Made by a program: the position numbers and the translations under genes. A DNA stretch of 64,000 nucleotides from assembly GCA_947566075.1 (NCBI GenBank), contig CANOIM010000001.1, positions 1 to 64,000 of the forward strand, given 5' to 3'. The notes below the pieces were generated by a model. The model did not search any database, was not told the origin of the DNA, and saw nothing but the letters and a program-made list of their open reading frames with translations. Of the stretch, positions 51,885-59,774 are shown piece by piece. The stretch's first letter is position 1, and every line of letters starts with the position of its first letter. Source of the DNA: an uncultured Eggerthellaceae bacterium (GTDB lineage: Bacteria; Actinomycetota; Coriobacteriia; Coriobacteriales; Eggerthellaceae).

Positions 51885-53087
51885 ATGATGCGGTACGGTG
51901 CAAAAACAACGAGCCTGCTCGTGGCGCTGGGCATCTTCTTCACGGCCGCAGTGCTGCGATCGCCCCTCACGTCCCTGGGCGCCCTTTCGCTTTCCATCCA
52001 GTCCGACTTAGGGCTAGGCGCCGGTGCCATGGGGCTAGTCACCACGCTGCCACTGCTCGTATTCGCCGCATCCGCTGTCGCCGTGAGCGCCGTCTCCGAC
52101 CGCATCGGCAAGAAGCGCACGCTTGCCTGGGGCATGGCGTTGGTGGCTGTGGGCGTTCTCGTGCGCTCCTATGTCGGCGACGTCGGGCTGTTCGCGGGTA
52201 CCGTTATGTTGGGCGCGGGCATCTCCACAGGCAACGTGCTGCTCCCGGCCGTGGTCAAGGAGAGCTTCCCGTTACGCATCGGCGCCATGACGGCCCTCTA
52301 CACCACGACCATGTCCATCTTCGCCGGCGGCTTCGCAGGTACGGCGTCGGTGCTTGCGGACGCGTCGATGGGGTGGCGCACGGTGCTGGCGCTCATCGCG
52401 CCGCTGGCCATCGTTGCCGTGGCCTTTTGGGTTGTGTCGAAGGGAGGCGGGGTGCCAGCGCGGGACGCCGTCTCCGATGCGCAGCGCCGCGAGGCGGGCC
52501 GCCTGTTCCATCCGCGCATCGTGGGTAGCCCACTGACCTGGTGGGTGACGGGCCTGTTCGGCCTGCAATCGGTGCTGTTCTACTGCTCGGTGGCGTGGCT
52601 GCCGGCCATGCTAGCGGCCCGCGGCATCAGCGGAGGGGCCATCGCGCTCTGCGTGGCGCTGTTCCCCATCATGGGGATGCCGTGCACCATGTTCCTGCCG
52701 CCGTTGGCCCAGCGCATGCGCAGCCAGCGGGCCCTGGGCGCCGTGGTGGGGGCGTGCTGTGCCGGGGGCATGGCGCTGCTCGCATGGGCTCCCACGGACG
52801 GCTGGGCCGTGTTCGCCACAGCCTTCTACGGGCTGGCCCTGGGGGCGCCGTTCTGCCTGTGCATGTTCTACTTCGGGTTCCGTACGGAAAACGCCGCCGA
52901 CGCCGCGCGGCTTTCCAGCGTGGCCCAGACGTTCGGCTACCTGATGGCCGCCATGGGACCTGCGTGTTTGGGTGCCTTGTTCGACGCCACGCTTTCGTGG
53001 GATCTGCCGCTGGCGGTGCTGTTCGTGCTGGCCTGCGGCATCGCGCTGTGCGGCTGGAAGGCCGGCCGTGGGAAGATAGCGAGATGA
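51885..53087 (+). CDS. CynX/NimT-type MFS transporter (copy 2)
   Basis: A 400-residue, 12-helix carrier. Long stretches match copy 1 (13918-15141), for example SFPLRIGAMTALYTTTMS, SDRIGKK in place of SDRFGKK, and GAGISTGNVLLPA. The substrate is unknown. AAGGAG precedes the double ATG. Its TGA stop codon is the first three bases of the left inverted repeat of the REP-transposase element, so the element is inserted flush with the gene end. Confidence 0.88.
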   Translation: MMRYGAKTTSLLVALGIFFTAAVLRSPLTSLGALSLSIQSDLGLGAGAMGLVTTLPLLVFAASAVAVSAVSDRIGKKRTLAWGMALVAVGVLVRSYVGDVGLFAGTVMLGAGISTGNVLLPAVVKESFPLRIGAMTALYTTTMSIFAGGFAGTASVLADASMGWRTVLALIAPLAIVAVAFWVVSKGGGVPARDAVSDAQRREAGRLFHPRIVGSPLTWWVTGLFGLQSVLFYCSVAWLPAMLAARGISGGAIALCVALFPIMGMPCTMFLPPLAQRMRSQRALGAVVGACCAGGMALLAWAPTDGWAVFATAFYGLALGAPFCLCMFYFGFRTENAADAARLSSVAQTFGYLMAAMGPACLGALFDATLSWDLPLAVLFVLACGIALCGWKAGRGKIAR

Positions 53088-53994
53088 GTCAGATGAGTCA
53101 GGGGACGTTCCTTCTGGCTCATTCCCGCTATCATATTCGTGGACATGATAGAGAAAAAGGGGGAGGGGCGAGACGATGCCGCGAATTGCGAGACAGTCTT
53201 GTGAAAGCGATATCTACCACGTGTTCGCCCGGGGAGTGGGCAGGCAGCTCATCTTCGAAGACGATGACGACAGGTCCTTCTTCCTTGGGTCTCTGGAGAA
53301 AGCAGCTAAAGCTCGTGATGCTGTACTGCTAGCATGGGCGCTCATGGGCAATCACTTCCATCTTCTTGTGAGCGCACCTTTACCCCGCGTCTCCCGCTTC
53401 ATGGCGAGTCTTTCCACTGCTTATGCTGGTTATTTCAATGGAAGGCATGATAGATCTGGGCATCTTTTCCAAGGACGGTTTGGCACCGAGGGGATAGGAG
53501 ACGATCCTCAGCTTCTCACGGCAGTTCGCTATATTCACCAGAACCCCCAGAAAGCAGGTCTATGCGAAAACTACGAATATCCCTGGACGAGCTATGACGA
53601 ATACGTGCATATACCCAGATTCTGTGAGACTGACCGTGTGCTGGAGGTGATAGGGGGAGTCGAACAGTTCGTGTCTTTCCATATGGCAGAGGAACAGTCG
53701 AAGATGATGGATGTTGATTCTGGATGTTCACGGCGTCCGAAGATCGGCGATGATGCAGTTCTTCGTCTAGTTGTTGATATCTTTGGCGATGATTGGCGAG
53801 CATCCCTTGCGGGATGTGGACGTGAAGAGAGGGATGCTCGGCTGAGGAGATTGAAGGCGGAGGGACTATCCGTGAGACAGATCGAGAGAGTGACCGGGAT
53901 AGGGAGGAACATCATCCAACGGAGCTGAACCGTGGGTTGCTTCGCCGAGCTGATAGTGAGTCAGAAGGAACGTCCCCTGACTCACCCTGACTCA
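53085..53994 (+). mobile_element. REP/RAYT element with both inverted ends
   Basis: A 37-nt left end (53085-53121) and a 38-nt right end (53957-53994) are inverted copies differing by two substitutions and one indel. Each contains a duplicated TGAGTCA followed by the REP hairpin core GGGGACGTTCC. They enclose a single transposase gene. The element touches the stop codons of genes on both sides. Confidence 0.8.
53176..53928 (+). CDS. REP-associated (Y1/IS200-like) transposase, copy 2, apparently intact
   Basis: A 250-residue RAYT. The HUH pair is in GNHFHLLV (His60, His62) and the nucleophile Tyr119 in VRYIHQNPQKAG. The C-terminal helix-turn-helix is GLSVRQIERVTGIGRNIIQ. It should nick single-stranded DNA at REP hairpins such as those at its own ends. 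Base composition is more AT-rich than the neighbouring genes, consistent with acquisition. Confidence 0.87.
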   Translation: MPRIARQSCESDIYHVFARGVGRQLIFEDDDDRSFFLGSLEKAAKARDAVLLAWALMGNHFHLLVSAPLPRVSRFMASLSTAYAGYFNGRHDRSGHLFQGRFGTEGIGDDPQLLTAVRYIHQNPQKAGLCENYEYPWTSYDEYVHIPRFCETDRVLEVIGGVEQFVSFHMAEEQSKMMDVDSGCSRRPKIGDDAVLRLVVDIFGDDWRASLAGCGREERDARLRRLKAEGLSVRQIERVTGIGRNIIQRS

Positions 53995-54000
53995 CCCCCT

Positions 54001-54843
54001 CTACCGCGGGCCGCCGCCGCGGGCAGCCCTCGCCACTTTGATGGTGGAGAAATCGGCCTTGTTGAACTTCACCACGCACAAAGCGAAGAACGCAGCCCCG
54101 ATGAGCAGCGTGATGATCAGCCCCATCCAAGGCGTGATGACGAACCCCGCGATGTCGAACGCCATGCCCTGCTGCACCAGTTCCGCCTGGCTCATGCTGA
54201 AGGCGTCGAGCGCGATGTAGCGGAAGATGGACGTCGTGTACGTAAGCGGGTTCAGGTACACGATGGGCAGCAGGAAGCCGGGCATCACCGTGGTGGGGAT
54301 GAACGCGCCCGAGACGAAGACCAGCGGCATCGTGATCATGGAGCTCATGGTCTGGAACGCCGGAGAATTGCGCGACACGGTGGCCAGGAACAATCCCAGA
54401 GCGCTGAACGTGACGGCGGCGGCGAACATGACCGCAAGGAGCAGCACGAACTGCAGCAGATTCATATGGAGCCCGAGCACGATGCCGACGACCAGCGTGA
54501 GGATGCCCTGCAACGTGGCTATAACAGCGCCGGAGAGGATGTGCCCCATGGAGATCTGCGAGCGGCTGATGGGCGCCACCATGACCTCCTTCATGTAGCC
54601 GCTCGCGATGTCGGTCAGGATGTCCGAGGAGTTGTTGATGCTCGTCTGGAACACGCTCATGATGATGACACCGGCGATAAGGTAATTGAACGGCGTGTCG
54701 ATGTTGCCCATGAACGAGTCCATCATGAACGAGAAGATCACGAGCATGAACAGCGACATGAAGAGGTTGCCGAACAGGCGTCCCTTGTCGCGGACGTAGT
54801 TCAGCAGATTGCGTTGCACTATGGCGAGTATGGGGCTCATCAT
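54001..54843 (-). CDS. ABC-2 type exporter permease
   Basis: A 280-residue permease with six hydrophobic helices of the ABC-2 (DrrB-like) family; MPLVFVSGAFIPTTVMPGFL and YLNPLTYTTSIFRYIA are characteristic. It pairs with the ATPase gene upstream, overlapping it by ATGA (ATG 54843; a second ATG at 54840). The likely role is drug or lipid export. The frame is open further upstream, but that part is an alternative frame of the ATPase gene. Confidence 0.9.
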   Translation of the reverse strand: MMSPILAIVQRNLLNYVRDKGRLFGNLFMSLFMLVIFSFMMDSFMGNIDTPFNYLIAGVIIMSVFQTSINNSSDILTDIASGYMKEVMVAPISRSQISMGHILSGAVIATLQGILTLVVGIVLGLHMNLLQFVLLLAVMFAAAVTFSALGLFLATVSRNSPAFQTMSSMITMPLVFVSGAFIPTTVMPGFLLPIVYLNPLTYTTSIFRYIALDAFSMSQAELVQQGMAFDIAGFVITPWMGLIITLLIGAAFFALCVVKFNKADFSTIKVARAARGGGPR

Positions 54844-55754
54844 TCCCTGATCTCCCTTCCGGTTATGGCCAGGAACACATCGTTCAAGGTCCCGTTCTTC
54901 ACTTCGAAGTCCTTTATCTTCCCGCGGTTGGCCGCCAAGAGGTCCAAGGCGGCGGGCGCGCTTCGGGCATTGAAGGCCAGCCGCGCTCCTTCGAGCGCGT
55001 AAGGTACGCCGCGCTCCTTGAGTGCTGCCTCCAAGGCCTGCGGGTCCTCGCATTCCACGTCCACGCGGGTGCCGGTGTAGCGGTGCTTGAGGTTCTCTGG
55101 CGAACCCTCGGCGACGATCTTTCCGTGGTCCATGATCACGACCTTCGAGCACACCTCGGCCTCATCCATGTAGTGGGTGGTGAGGAAGATGGTCATGCTC
55201 TTCTGCTTTTGGAGCTCCTGGACGTAGGTCCATACGTTGGCTCGGGTCTGGGGGTCCAGGCCGGTGGTGGGCTCGTCGAGGAAGAGGACCTTGGGGTAGT
55301 GGACGAGCCCGCGGGCGATCTCGGCCCGGCGCTTCATGCCGCCCGAGAGGGCGGCGACGGGCGAGCGCCTCCAGTCGAGCAGCTCCACCAGTTCGAGGGC
55401 GAAGTCGATGCGCTCCTTGACCTCGTTCTTCGGGACCTGGTAGAACGCACAGTGGTACTTCAGGTTCTCCTCCACGGTCATCTTCTCGTCCAGCGTGGGC
55501 TCTTGGAACACGATGCCGATGTCGCGCCGGACCTGCGGCTTCTCCTTCGACACGTCGTGTCCTGCCACGTAGATGTTCCCCTCGCTCTTGTCGAGTATGG
55601 TGCAGAGGGTGTTGATGGTAGTGCTCTTCCCCGCGCCGTTGGGCCCGAGGAATGCGAAGATGCTGCCCTCCTCCACGGTGAAGGAGATGTCGTCCACGGC
55701 AACGAAGTCGCCGTAGCGTTTAGAGAAGTGCTCTACTTCGATGATGTTGTTCAT
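54840..55754 (-). CDS. ABC exporter ATP-binding protein (DrrA-like)
   Basis: A 304-residue ATPase. Walker A GPNGAGKST near residue 38, Q-loop GIVFQEPTLDE, signature ALSGGMKRRAEIARGL, Walker B VLFLDEPTTGLDP and the H-loop TTHYMDEAE are all intact. A C-terminal regulatory extension of ~80 residues is typical of DrrA-type drug exporters. GGGAGGCGGC precedes the ATG. The 5' leader carries a terminator-like hairpin and the promoter is flanked by the same operators found before the MarR gene at 41344-42000. Confidence 0.93.
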   Translation of the reverse strand: MNNIIEVEHFSKRYGDFVAVDDISFTVEEGSIFAFLGPNGAGKSTTINTLCTILDKSEGNIYVAGHDVSKEKPQVRRDIGIVFQEPTLDEKMTVEENLKYHCAFYQVPKNEVKERIDFALELVELLDWRRSPVAALSGGMKRRAEIARGLVHYPKVLFLDEPTTGLDPQTRANVWTYVQELQKQKSMTIFLTTHYMDEAEVCSKVVIMDHGKIVAEGSPENLKHRYTGTRVDVECEDPQALEAALKERGVPYALEGARLAFNARSAPAALDLLAANRGKIKDFEVKNGTLNDVFLAITGREIRE

Positions 55755-55780
55755 GCCGCCTCCCTGTGTTCCTTTCCAGC

Positions 55781-55814
55781 AAAAAAGTCCTATGCAGCTG
55801 GCTGCATAGGACTT
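55781..55814 (-). terminator. Attenuator-like terminator in the ABC operon leader
   Basis: On the minus strand a perfect 14-bp stem (55801-55814 with 55785-55798) with a 2-nt loop runs into six T. It lies between the predicted promoter and the ATPase start, so it must be read through for expression. Confidence 0.8.
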
Positions 55815-55818
55815 ATCG

Positions 55819-55855
55819 CTATACGGAGGTATAGTGCCTCGTTCGCTGGGCGAAC
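55819..55855 (-). promoter_or_regulatory. Two further leader hairpins, one exposing CCTCC
   Basis: On the minus strand GTTCGC-CCA-GCGAAC (55855-55841) and CTATA-CCTCCG-TATAG (55834-55819) precede the terminator hairpin. The CCTCC in the second loop is complementary to GGAGG of the ATPase ribosome binding site. A 12-codon frame, MFAQRTRHYTSV, covers both hairpins and stops just before the terminator. Confidence 0.6.
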
Positions 55856-55867
55856 ATTGATACTAAC

Positions 55868-55921
55868 GGTACCTGTTAGTTTATGTTCGCTACTTTAACA
55901 GGTACCGGTAGAAGATGTCAA
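55868..55921 (-). promoter_or_regulatory. ABC operon promoter with two GGTACC operators
   Basis: On the minus strand TTGACA (55916-55921), an 18-bp spacer and TAAAGT (55892-55897). GGTACC-cored sites at 55899-55906 (in the spacer) and 55868-55875 (just downstream) are 31 bp apart and match the MarR promoter sites. The shared consensus is TAACAGGTACCTGTTA. Confidence 0.78.
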
Positions 55922-56108
55922 GACGAATTTTTTTGGGGAGGGGTCGTGCCCTGTTCGACGGTTCTTGCCACTACGGCCTTGCCATGGGTGCTACAATGCT
56001 CGGCAAGTGAATACGTAGTTCGTTCAGTACAGGGTGCGAGGTGGCAGATGTGCCGCTTCGCGCCTCTTTTTCATGACGGGTCCGCGGGCGGCGCGCGAAG
56101 GAGCGCCC

Positions 56109-57518
56109 ATGAAGCCGTCAAGACCCGCCGCCAGCACCCGCAACGACAACCCGGCCCTGGCAAGGCCCCTTTGGAGGATGGCGCTGCCCGTCATGGCCTC
56201 CATGACCAGCAACGCCCTGTACGGCCTGATGGACGGCATGTTCGTTGCTTCCACGGGCGAGGCCGCCTTAGCGGCGGTGACGCTGGCCGCCCCGGCATCG
56301 CTCGTCATGGTGGCCCTCGCCACGGGCACCGGCCCTGGGATCACCGCCTTCGTCTCGCGCTGCCTGGGGGAGTGCGACAGGCAGCGCGCCGGCCGCGGCG
56401 CCCTGGGGGCGCTGGTGCTCGCCCTGGCTTATTTCGCATTCTCCGCCGGGTTCGCGCTCTTCGGTGCGGCGCCCTTCATGGAGTTGCAGGGCGCCTCGGA
56501 CGCCGTCGCGGACAGCGGGCGCCTCTACCTTGCCATCGTTTGCGGCGCAAGCCTCGGTTACTACGTGGAGGTCGCCTCCGAGAACGTGCTTTTGGGCTGC
56601 GGGCGCTCCAAGCTCGTCATGGCCTCGCAGCTTGCGGGCGCGGCTTTGAACGTCGCGCTGGATTTTTTGTTGGTGCCCGGCTTCTTCGGGCTCCCGGCCT
56701 TCGGGGTGGCCGGGGCGGCAACGGCAACGGTCGTCGCCCAGACGGCGGCCGCCGCCTTGTCCGTAGGGTTCAACCTCAAGGTGAACCGCGCGCTCCTGCA
56801 AGAGATGGCGGCCCCCATCCCGCTTGGAGGGGTCGTCGCCTCCATCCTGCGCGTGGGCGTTCCCGGCGTCGCCATTCAGCTTGCGTCCTGCCTTTCCGGC
56901 GTGGTGCTCAACGGCGTGCTCATGGGATGCTCCCAGCAATGCGTCGTGGCCTATGGCGCCTACCTGCGCCTGCAGAACCTCTTCTTCATGCCGGTCTACG
57001 GCATCGCGGCCTCGCTCGTGCCCATGGCGTCCTACCGCTTCTGGTCGCGGGATGCGGGCGGCCTTCGCCGCCTGTGGAGGCAGGCCCTGCTCATGGGCGC
57101 GTCCATCATGGCGGCGGCTTGCGCGACGTTCTGGGCGGCCGCCTTGCCGCTCGCGTCGCTCTTCGTCCAGGACCCGGTTTCGGCGGCGCTGTGCGAGAGG
57201 GCGTTCCGGACGCTCTCCTTGGGCCTTGCGTTCGCGGCCGTCTGCGTGCTGGGGAACTCCATGCTCCAGGCCTGCGGGAAGCCGGCGCTTTCCTTTGCCC
57301 TTACGGCGGCCCGGCTGTTTGGCGGGATGTTGCCCCTTGCTTTCGCTTTCGCCTGGGCGGGCGGGGAGGCGTTGGTGTGGTGGGCGCTGCCCGCCTCCGA
57401 TGCGCTCTTCGCCGTCATCGCCGTCTGCGCAGCCCGCTGGGCCATGGCGCGCAAGGCGGTTGGCGCAAGGGGCCGGAAGGCGGAGGACCGGGCGCCCTCA
57501 GGCGGTGAGAGCTGCTAG
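56109..57518 (+). CDS. MATE-family multidrug exporter
   Basis: A 469-residue exporter with about twelve helices in two pseudo-symmetric halves. ALPVMASMTSNALYGLMDGMFV in the first helix and GAGITAF-like GPGITAFVSRCLGE are typical, and VGVPGVAIQLASCLSG opens the second half. It probably exports cationic compounds with Na+ or H+. GAAGGAGCGCCC precedes the ATG at 56109; the frame is open earlier without support. The gene is strikingly G+C-rich compared with most of the window. Confidence 0.9.
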   Translation: MKPSRPAASTRNDNPALARPLWRMALPVMASMTSNALYGLMDGMFVASTGEAALAAVTLAAPASLVMVALATGTGPGITAFVSRCLGECDRQRAGRGALGALVLALAYFAFSAGFALFGAAPFMELQGASDAVADSGRLYLAIVCGASLGYYVEVASENVLLGCGRSKLVMASQLAGAALNVALDFLLVPGFFGLPAFGVAGAATATVVAQTAAAALSVGFNLKVNRALLQEMAAPIPLGGVVASILRVGVPGVAIQLASCLSGVVLNGVLMGCSQQCVVAYGAYLRLQNLFFMPVYGIAASLVPMASYRFWSRDAGGLRRLWRQALLMGASIMAAACATFWAAALPLASLFVQDPVSAALCERAFRTLSLGLAFAAVCVLGNSMLQACGKPALSFALTAARLFGGMLPLAFAFAWAGGEALVWWALPASDALFAVIAVCAARWAMARKAVGARGRKAEDRAPSGGESC

Positions 57519-57581
57519 CCGGACAGCCTCGTGAGACGAGAAGACGTAAACGAACCTATTTATCTCGGCCCGGGGAGAAGA

Positions 57582-57624
57582 TGAGACAAGTTCTACGCTG
57601 TCTTGCCTCACGTTCTTTGTCTCA
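57582..57624. terminator. Stem-loop between convergent MATE and nitroreductase genes
   Basis: TGAGACAA (57582-57589) and TTGTCTCA (57617-57624) form an 8-bp stem around a 27-nt loop. A second small hairpin, CTCGT-GAG-ACGAG, lies near 57528. No strong T-run. Confidence 0.45.
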
Positions 57625-57630
57625 GTCTTC

Positions 57631-58143
57631 TTAGAACCCGCCGTGGATGACGACCTCTTCCATAGAACGGCGGTCGAAATGCATGCGAACAGGCCCTTTC
57701 TCTGCATAGCCCAGCATGAGGAATTGGTAGGTGACGAGGTTCTCGGGAATGTTGAGCGCCACGCGCGCAGCTGATGGGTCATAGGCGCCGACGATGCAGG
57801 AATCAAGCCCCAGCGCCTTGGCCTCCAAGGCCATCTGCATGATGGCGAGGCCGCAATCGATCCAGCCGTAGTCGGGCGTGACGGCCGGATTCTTCGCCGA
57901 GGCGTCTTTGTCGAAGCAAACCAAGACGGCAACGGGTGCGCCGTATCGGCATTTCGTGCAGCCGTCCACCTTAGCGAGCCCTTCTGCGCCTTGCAGCACG
58001 ATAAAGCGCCACGGTTGGTTGTTGCACGCCGAGGGGGCTATGCGCCCTGCTTCGAGAATCGAGGCAAGCTCGGCCTCGCCGACATGCTCGTCGGTGAAGC
58101 CCCTGCACGAATAACGGTCCCTCATCAGCTGCATGATGTCCAT
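57631..58143 (-). CDS. Nitroreductase-family protein
   Basis: A 170-residue FMN-dependent oxidoreductase. MRDRYSCRGFTDEHVGEAEL, then SACNNQPWRFIVL are the FMN-binding N-terminal motifs; GWIDCGLAIMQMALEAKALGLDSCIVG is the central dimer segment. The C-terminus MEEVVIHGGF is family-typical. It may reduce nitro or quinone compounds. GAAAGGCACATC places the ATG at 58143; the frame is open earlier. Confidence 0.9.
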   Translation of the reverse strand: MDIMQLMRDRYSCRGFTDEHVGEAELASILEAGRIAPSACNNQPWRFIVLQGAEGLAKVDGCTKCRYGAPVAVLVCFDKDASAKNPAVTPDYGWIDCGLAIMQMALEAKALGLDSCIVGAYDPSAARVALNIPENLVTYQFLMLGYAEKGPVRMHFDRRSMEEVVIHGGF

Positions 58144-58279
58144 GATGTGCCTTTCGTCGCCCGTCCTTGTCGTTTGGAAGGAATATAGCACGCCTGCGAT
58201 CATGCCCCAAACATAGAGCGAGCGCAGATTCCATCGAACCAGTTCATGAACAGGGAAAATCCCCGTGCAGGCTTTCCCA

Positions 58280-58834
58280 TCATTGCCGAGCCTGCTCGAG
58301 CGATCTGATGTGCTCCAAAACGGGATCCAGGTATTCCCGCCGCGTTCCGTCGAAGCCGGCCTTCATGACGCGAAGCATCTCGGCAGCTTTCGGGTCTGTC
58401 TCGGCGGCTTTGGCGTTCATCTTGAAGAACATGCGCATGGCTATCTTGTCGGGCGCGCCGAGCCGGTCGTAGTCGAAGCCGCCCTGGCAATAGAAATGGG
58501 GCAGGTCGGAGTATTCGACTTCAGGGAACGTCTTGCGGAAGGCCTCTTCGATTTCGGACGCTGACCATGCCTCGCAGGGCATGGGGGAAGCGCCGGTGGC
58601 TATCACAATAGCCTCAAGTTCGGGGTTATCTGCCATGACCTTCTTCAGCCATTTCGCGCCCTTGATGGAGGCCGCATGGAACCAGCTGCAGAAGACGAGC
58701 AGCCCGATCTCATCCAGGGCGATGCTACTCCGGTTCGCGAACGGTATCGCTTCGCACCCAAGGTCCTCTGCGAGCCACTGGGCGTACTTCTTCGTGAATC
58801 CCGTTTGCGAGCAATAGATTATGACCGACTTCAT
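58280..58834 (-). CDS. Flavodoxin-domain protein
   Basis: A 184-residue protein with the flavodoxin phosphate loop IIYCSQTGFTKKYAQWLAEDLG at the N-terminus and LVFCSWFHAASIKGAKWLKK as the second flavin loop. It resembles flavodoxin_5/HemG-like proteins. The ATG at 58834 overlaps the stop of the TetR gene (ATGA), so the two form an operon and the regulator probably responds to the flavodoxin's substrate or stress signal. Confidence 0.82.
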   Translation of the reverse strand: MKSVIIYCSQTGFTKKYAQWLAEDLGCEAIPFANRSSIALDEIGLLVFCSWFHAASIKGAKWLKKVMADNPELEAIVIATGASPMPCEAWSASEIEEAFRKTFPEVEYSDLPHFYCQGGFDYDRLGAPDKIAMRMFFKMNAKAAETDPKAAEMLRVMKAGFDGTRREYLDPVLEHIRSLEQARQ

Positions 58835-59454
58835 TTGGGGGTATCCTTTCTGCGAGCAGCGCTGAACTGTTCGACGTGCCGCATGCAGAAGGCACGCGCA
58901 TCGTCTGAGGATGCTTCCTGTTCCATGAGCATGAGCATGGGGCCGTGAAACTCCATGGCAGCGAGTTCGACGTCGCACAGCGTGAATGCTCCCACTTCTA
59001 TCAAATGGGCGAAGATGGTCTTCTGAAGCTCCAGCGGCCGCTCGATGAACACCGTCTTATAAAGGTTCCCGCAGCGCTTGTCGCCATAGCGGTTGGAGGC
59101 GAGCATCCTCATGAGTAGCTTGATCCTGCCGTCGTCGAAGAAGGGTGCGTAGCTGTCCCAAACCAGGTTAGGGAGCTCCTTGCCCGTAGCGGCGGAATAA
59201 GGAAGCGGGTCATCTTCGGGCGATGCGATTGCACCTGCGTTCCTTACCGTGCTTTCGATATAGGCTGTCTCCCGCTCGATGAGCACGTCGAAGAGTTCTT
59301 GCTTGCCCTTGAAGTGGTTGTAGAGCGATGCAGCCTTCATCCCGACCGCATCGGCGATGTTCCGCATGGTGGTTGCCGCGTAGCCATTGTCGCTGAAGAG
59401 CGCCAGCGCTTCATCCAATATGCGCTCCCGCGCGCTTCCTTCGGTTCTGGTCAA
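58831..59454 (-). CDS. TetR-family regulator
   Basis: A 207-residue regulator starting at TTG 59454 with AGGAGC upstream. Residues 8-55 are the TetR helix-turn-helix (ERILDEALALFSDNGYAATTMRNIADAVGMKAASLYNHFKGKQEL). The C-terminal effector domain is not assignable. A perfect inverted repeat overlaps its promoter, indicating autoregulation, and the flavodoxin gene is translationally coupled to it. Confidence 0.9.
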   Translation of the reverse strand: MTRTEGSARERILDEALALFSDNGYAATTMRNIADAVGMKAASLYNHFKGKQELFDVLIERETAYIESTVRNAGAIASPEDDPLPYSAATGKELPNLVWDSYAPFFDDGRIKLLMRMLASNRYGDKRCGNLYKTVFIERPLELQKTIFAHLIEVGAFTLCDVELAAMEFHGPMLMLMEQEASSDDARAFCMRHVEQFSAARRKDTPK

Positions 59455-59468
59455 TCTTGCTCCTGAAT

Positions 59469-59492
59469 ACTAACTAACATTTGTTAGTTAGT
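59469..59492. promoter_or_regulatory. TetR operator
   Basis: ACTAACTAAC (59469-59478) and GTTAGTTAGT (59483-59492) are exact inverted copies around ATTT, 14 bp before the TetR start codon. Each arm is itself a 4-bp tandem repeat. Confidence 0.8.
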
Positions 59493-59612
59493 AACTATAG
59501 GCGTTCGGCCTCAGTGGGTCAATCCGTAAAGAGTGGAAGCCTGCAATTGATTCGAAGCAAGTTTTGCGTCTTCTTGTCTCGTCAGGCGAATAGGTGTCGG
59601 TCAGCCAAAGGC

Positions 59613-59698
59613 GGAACAGGGGTCGGTTCCGCGTTCCAGTTAGTGAAGCTGGGGACGCGCGCTTTGTAGGCGCAAGCAAGGGGATGGCCCCTGTTCCA
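59613..59698 (+). repeat. Pair of REP-like elements (left side of flavodoxin cassette)
   Basis: A 26-nt element (59613-59638) begins with GGAACAGGGG; an inverted partial copy ends with CCCCTGTTCCA at 59698. The full element also recurs inverted at 60443-60469. Confidence 0.7.
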
Positions 59699-59774
59699 TG
59701 GCAGTGCGCAGCATTCCACTTCGTTCTTGCTTTCCTGATGGATAATATGCTAGAGAGATGGATCCAAGGAGGGC

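Noticed and set aside
53932..55002. 356-codon plus frame opposite the ABC permease
   Set aside because: Asp/His/Arg-rich antisense shadow; both ABC genes have full motifs on the minus strand.
55883..57508. 541-codon plus frame overlapping the MATE gene
   Set aside because: Arg/Gly/Ala-rich product of a high-GC region; the MATE frame is unmistakable.
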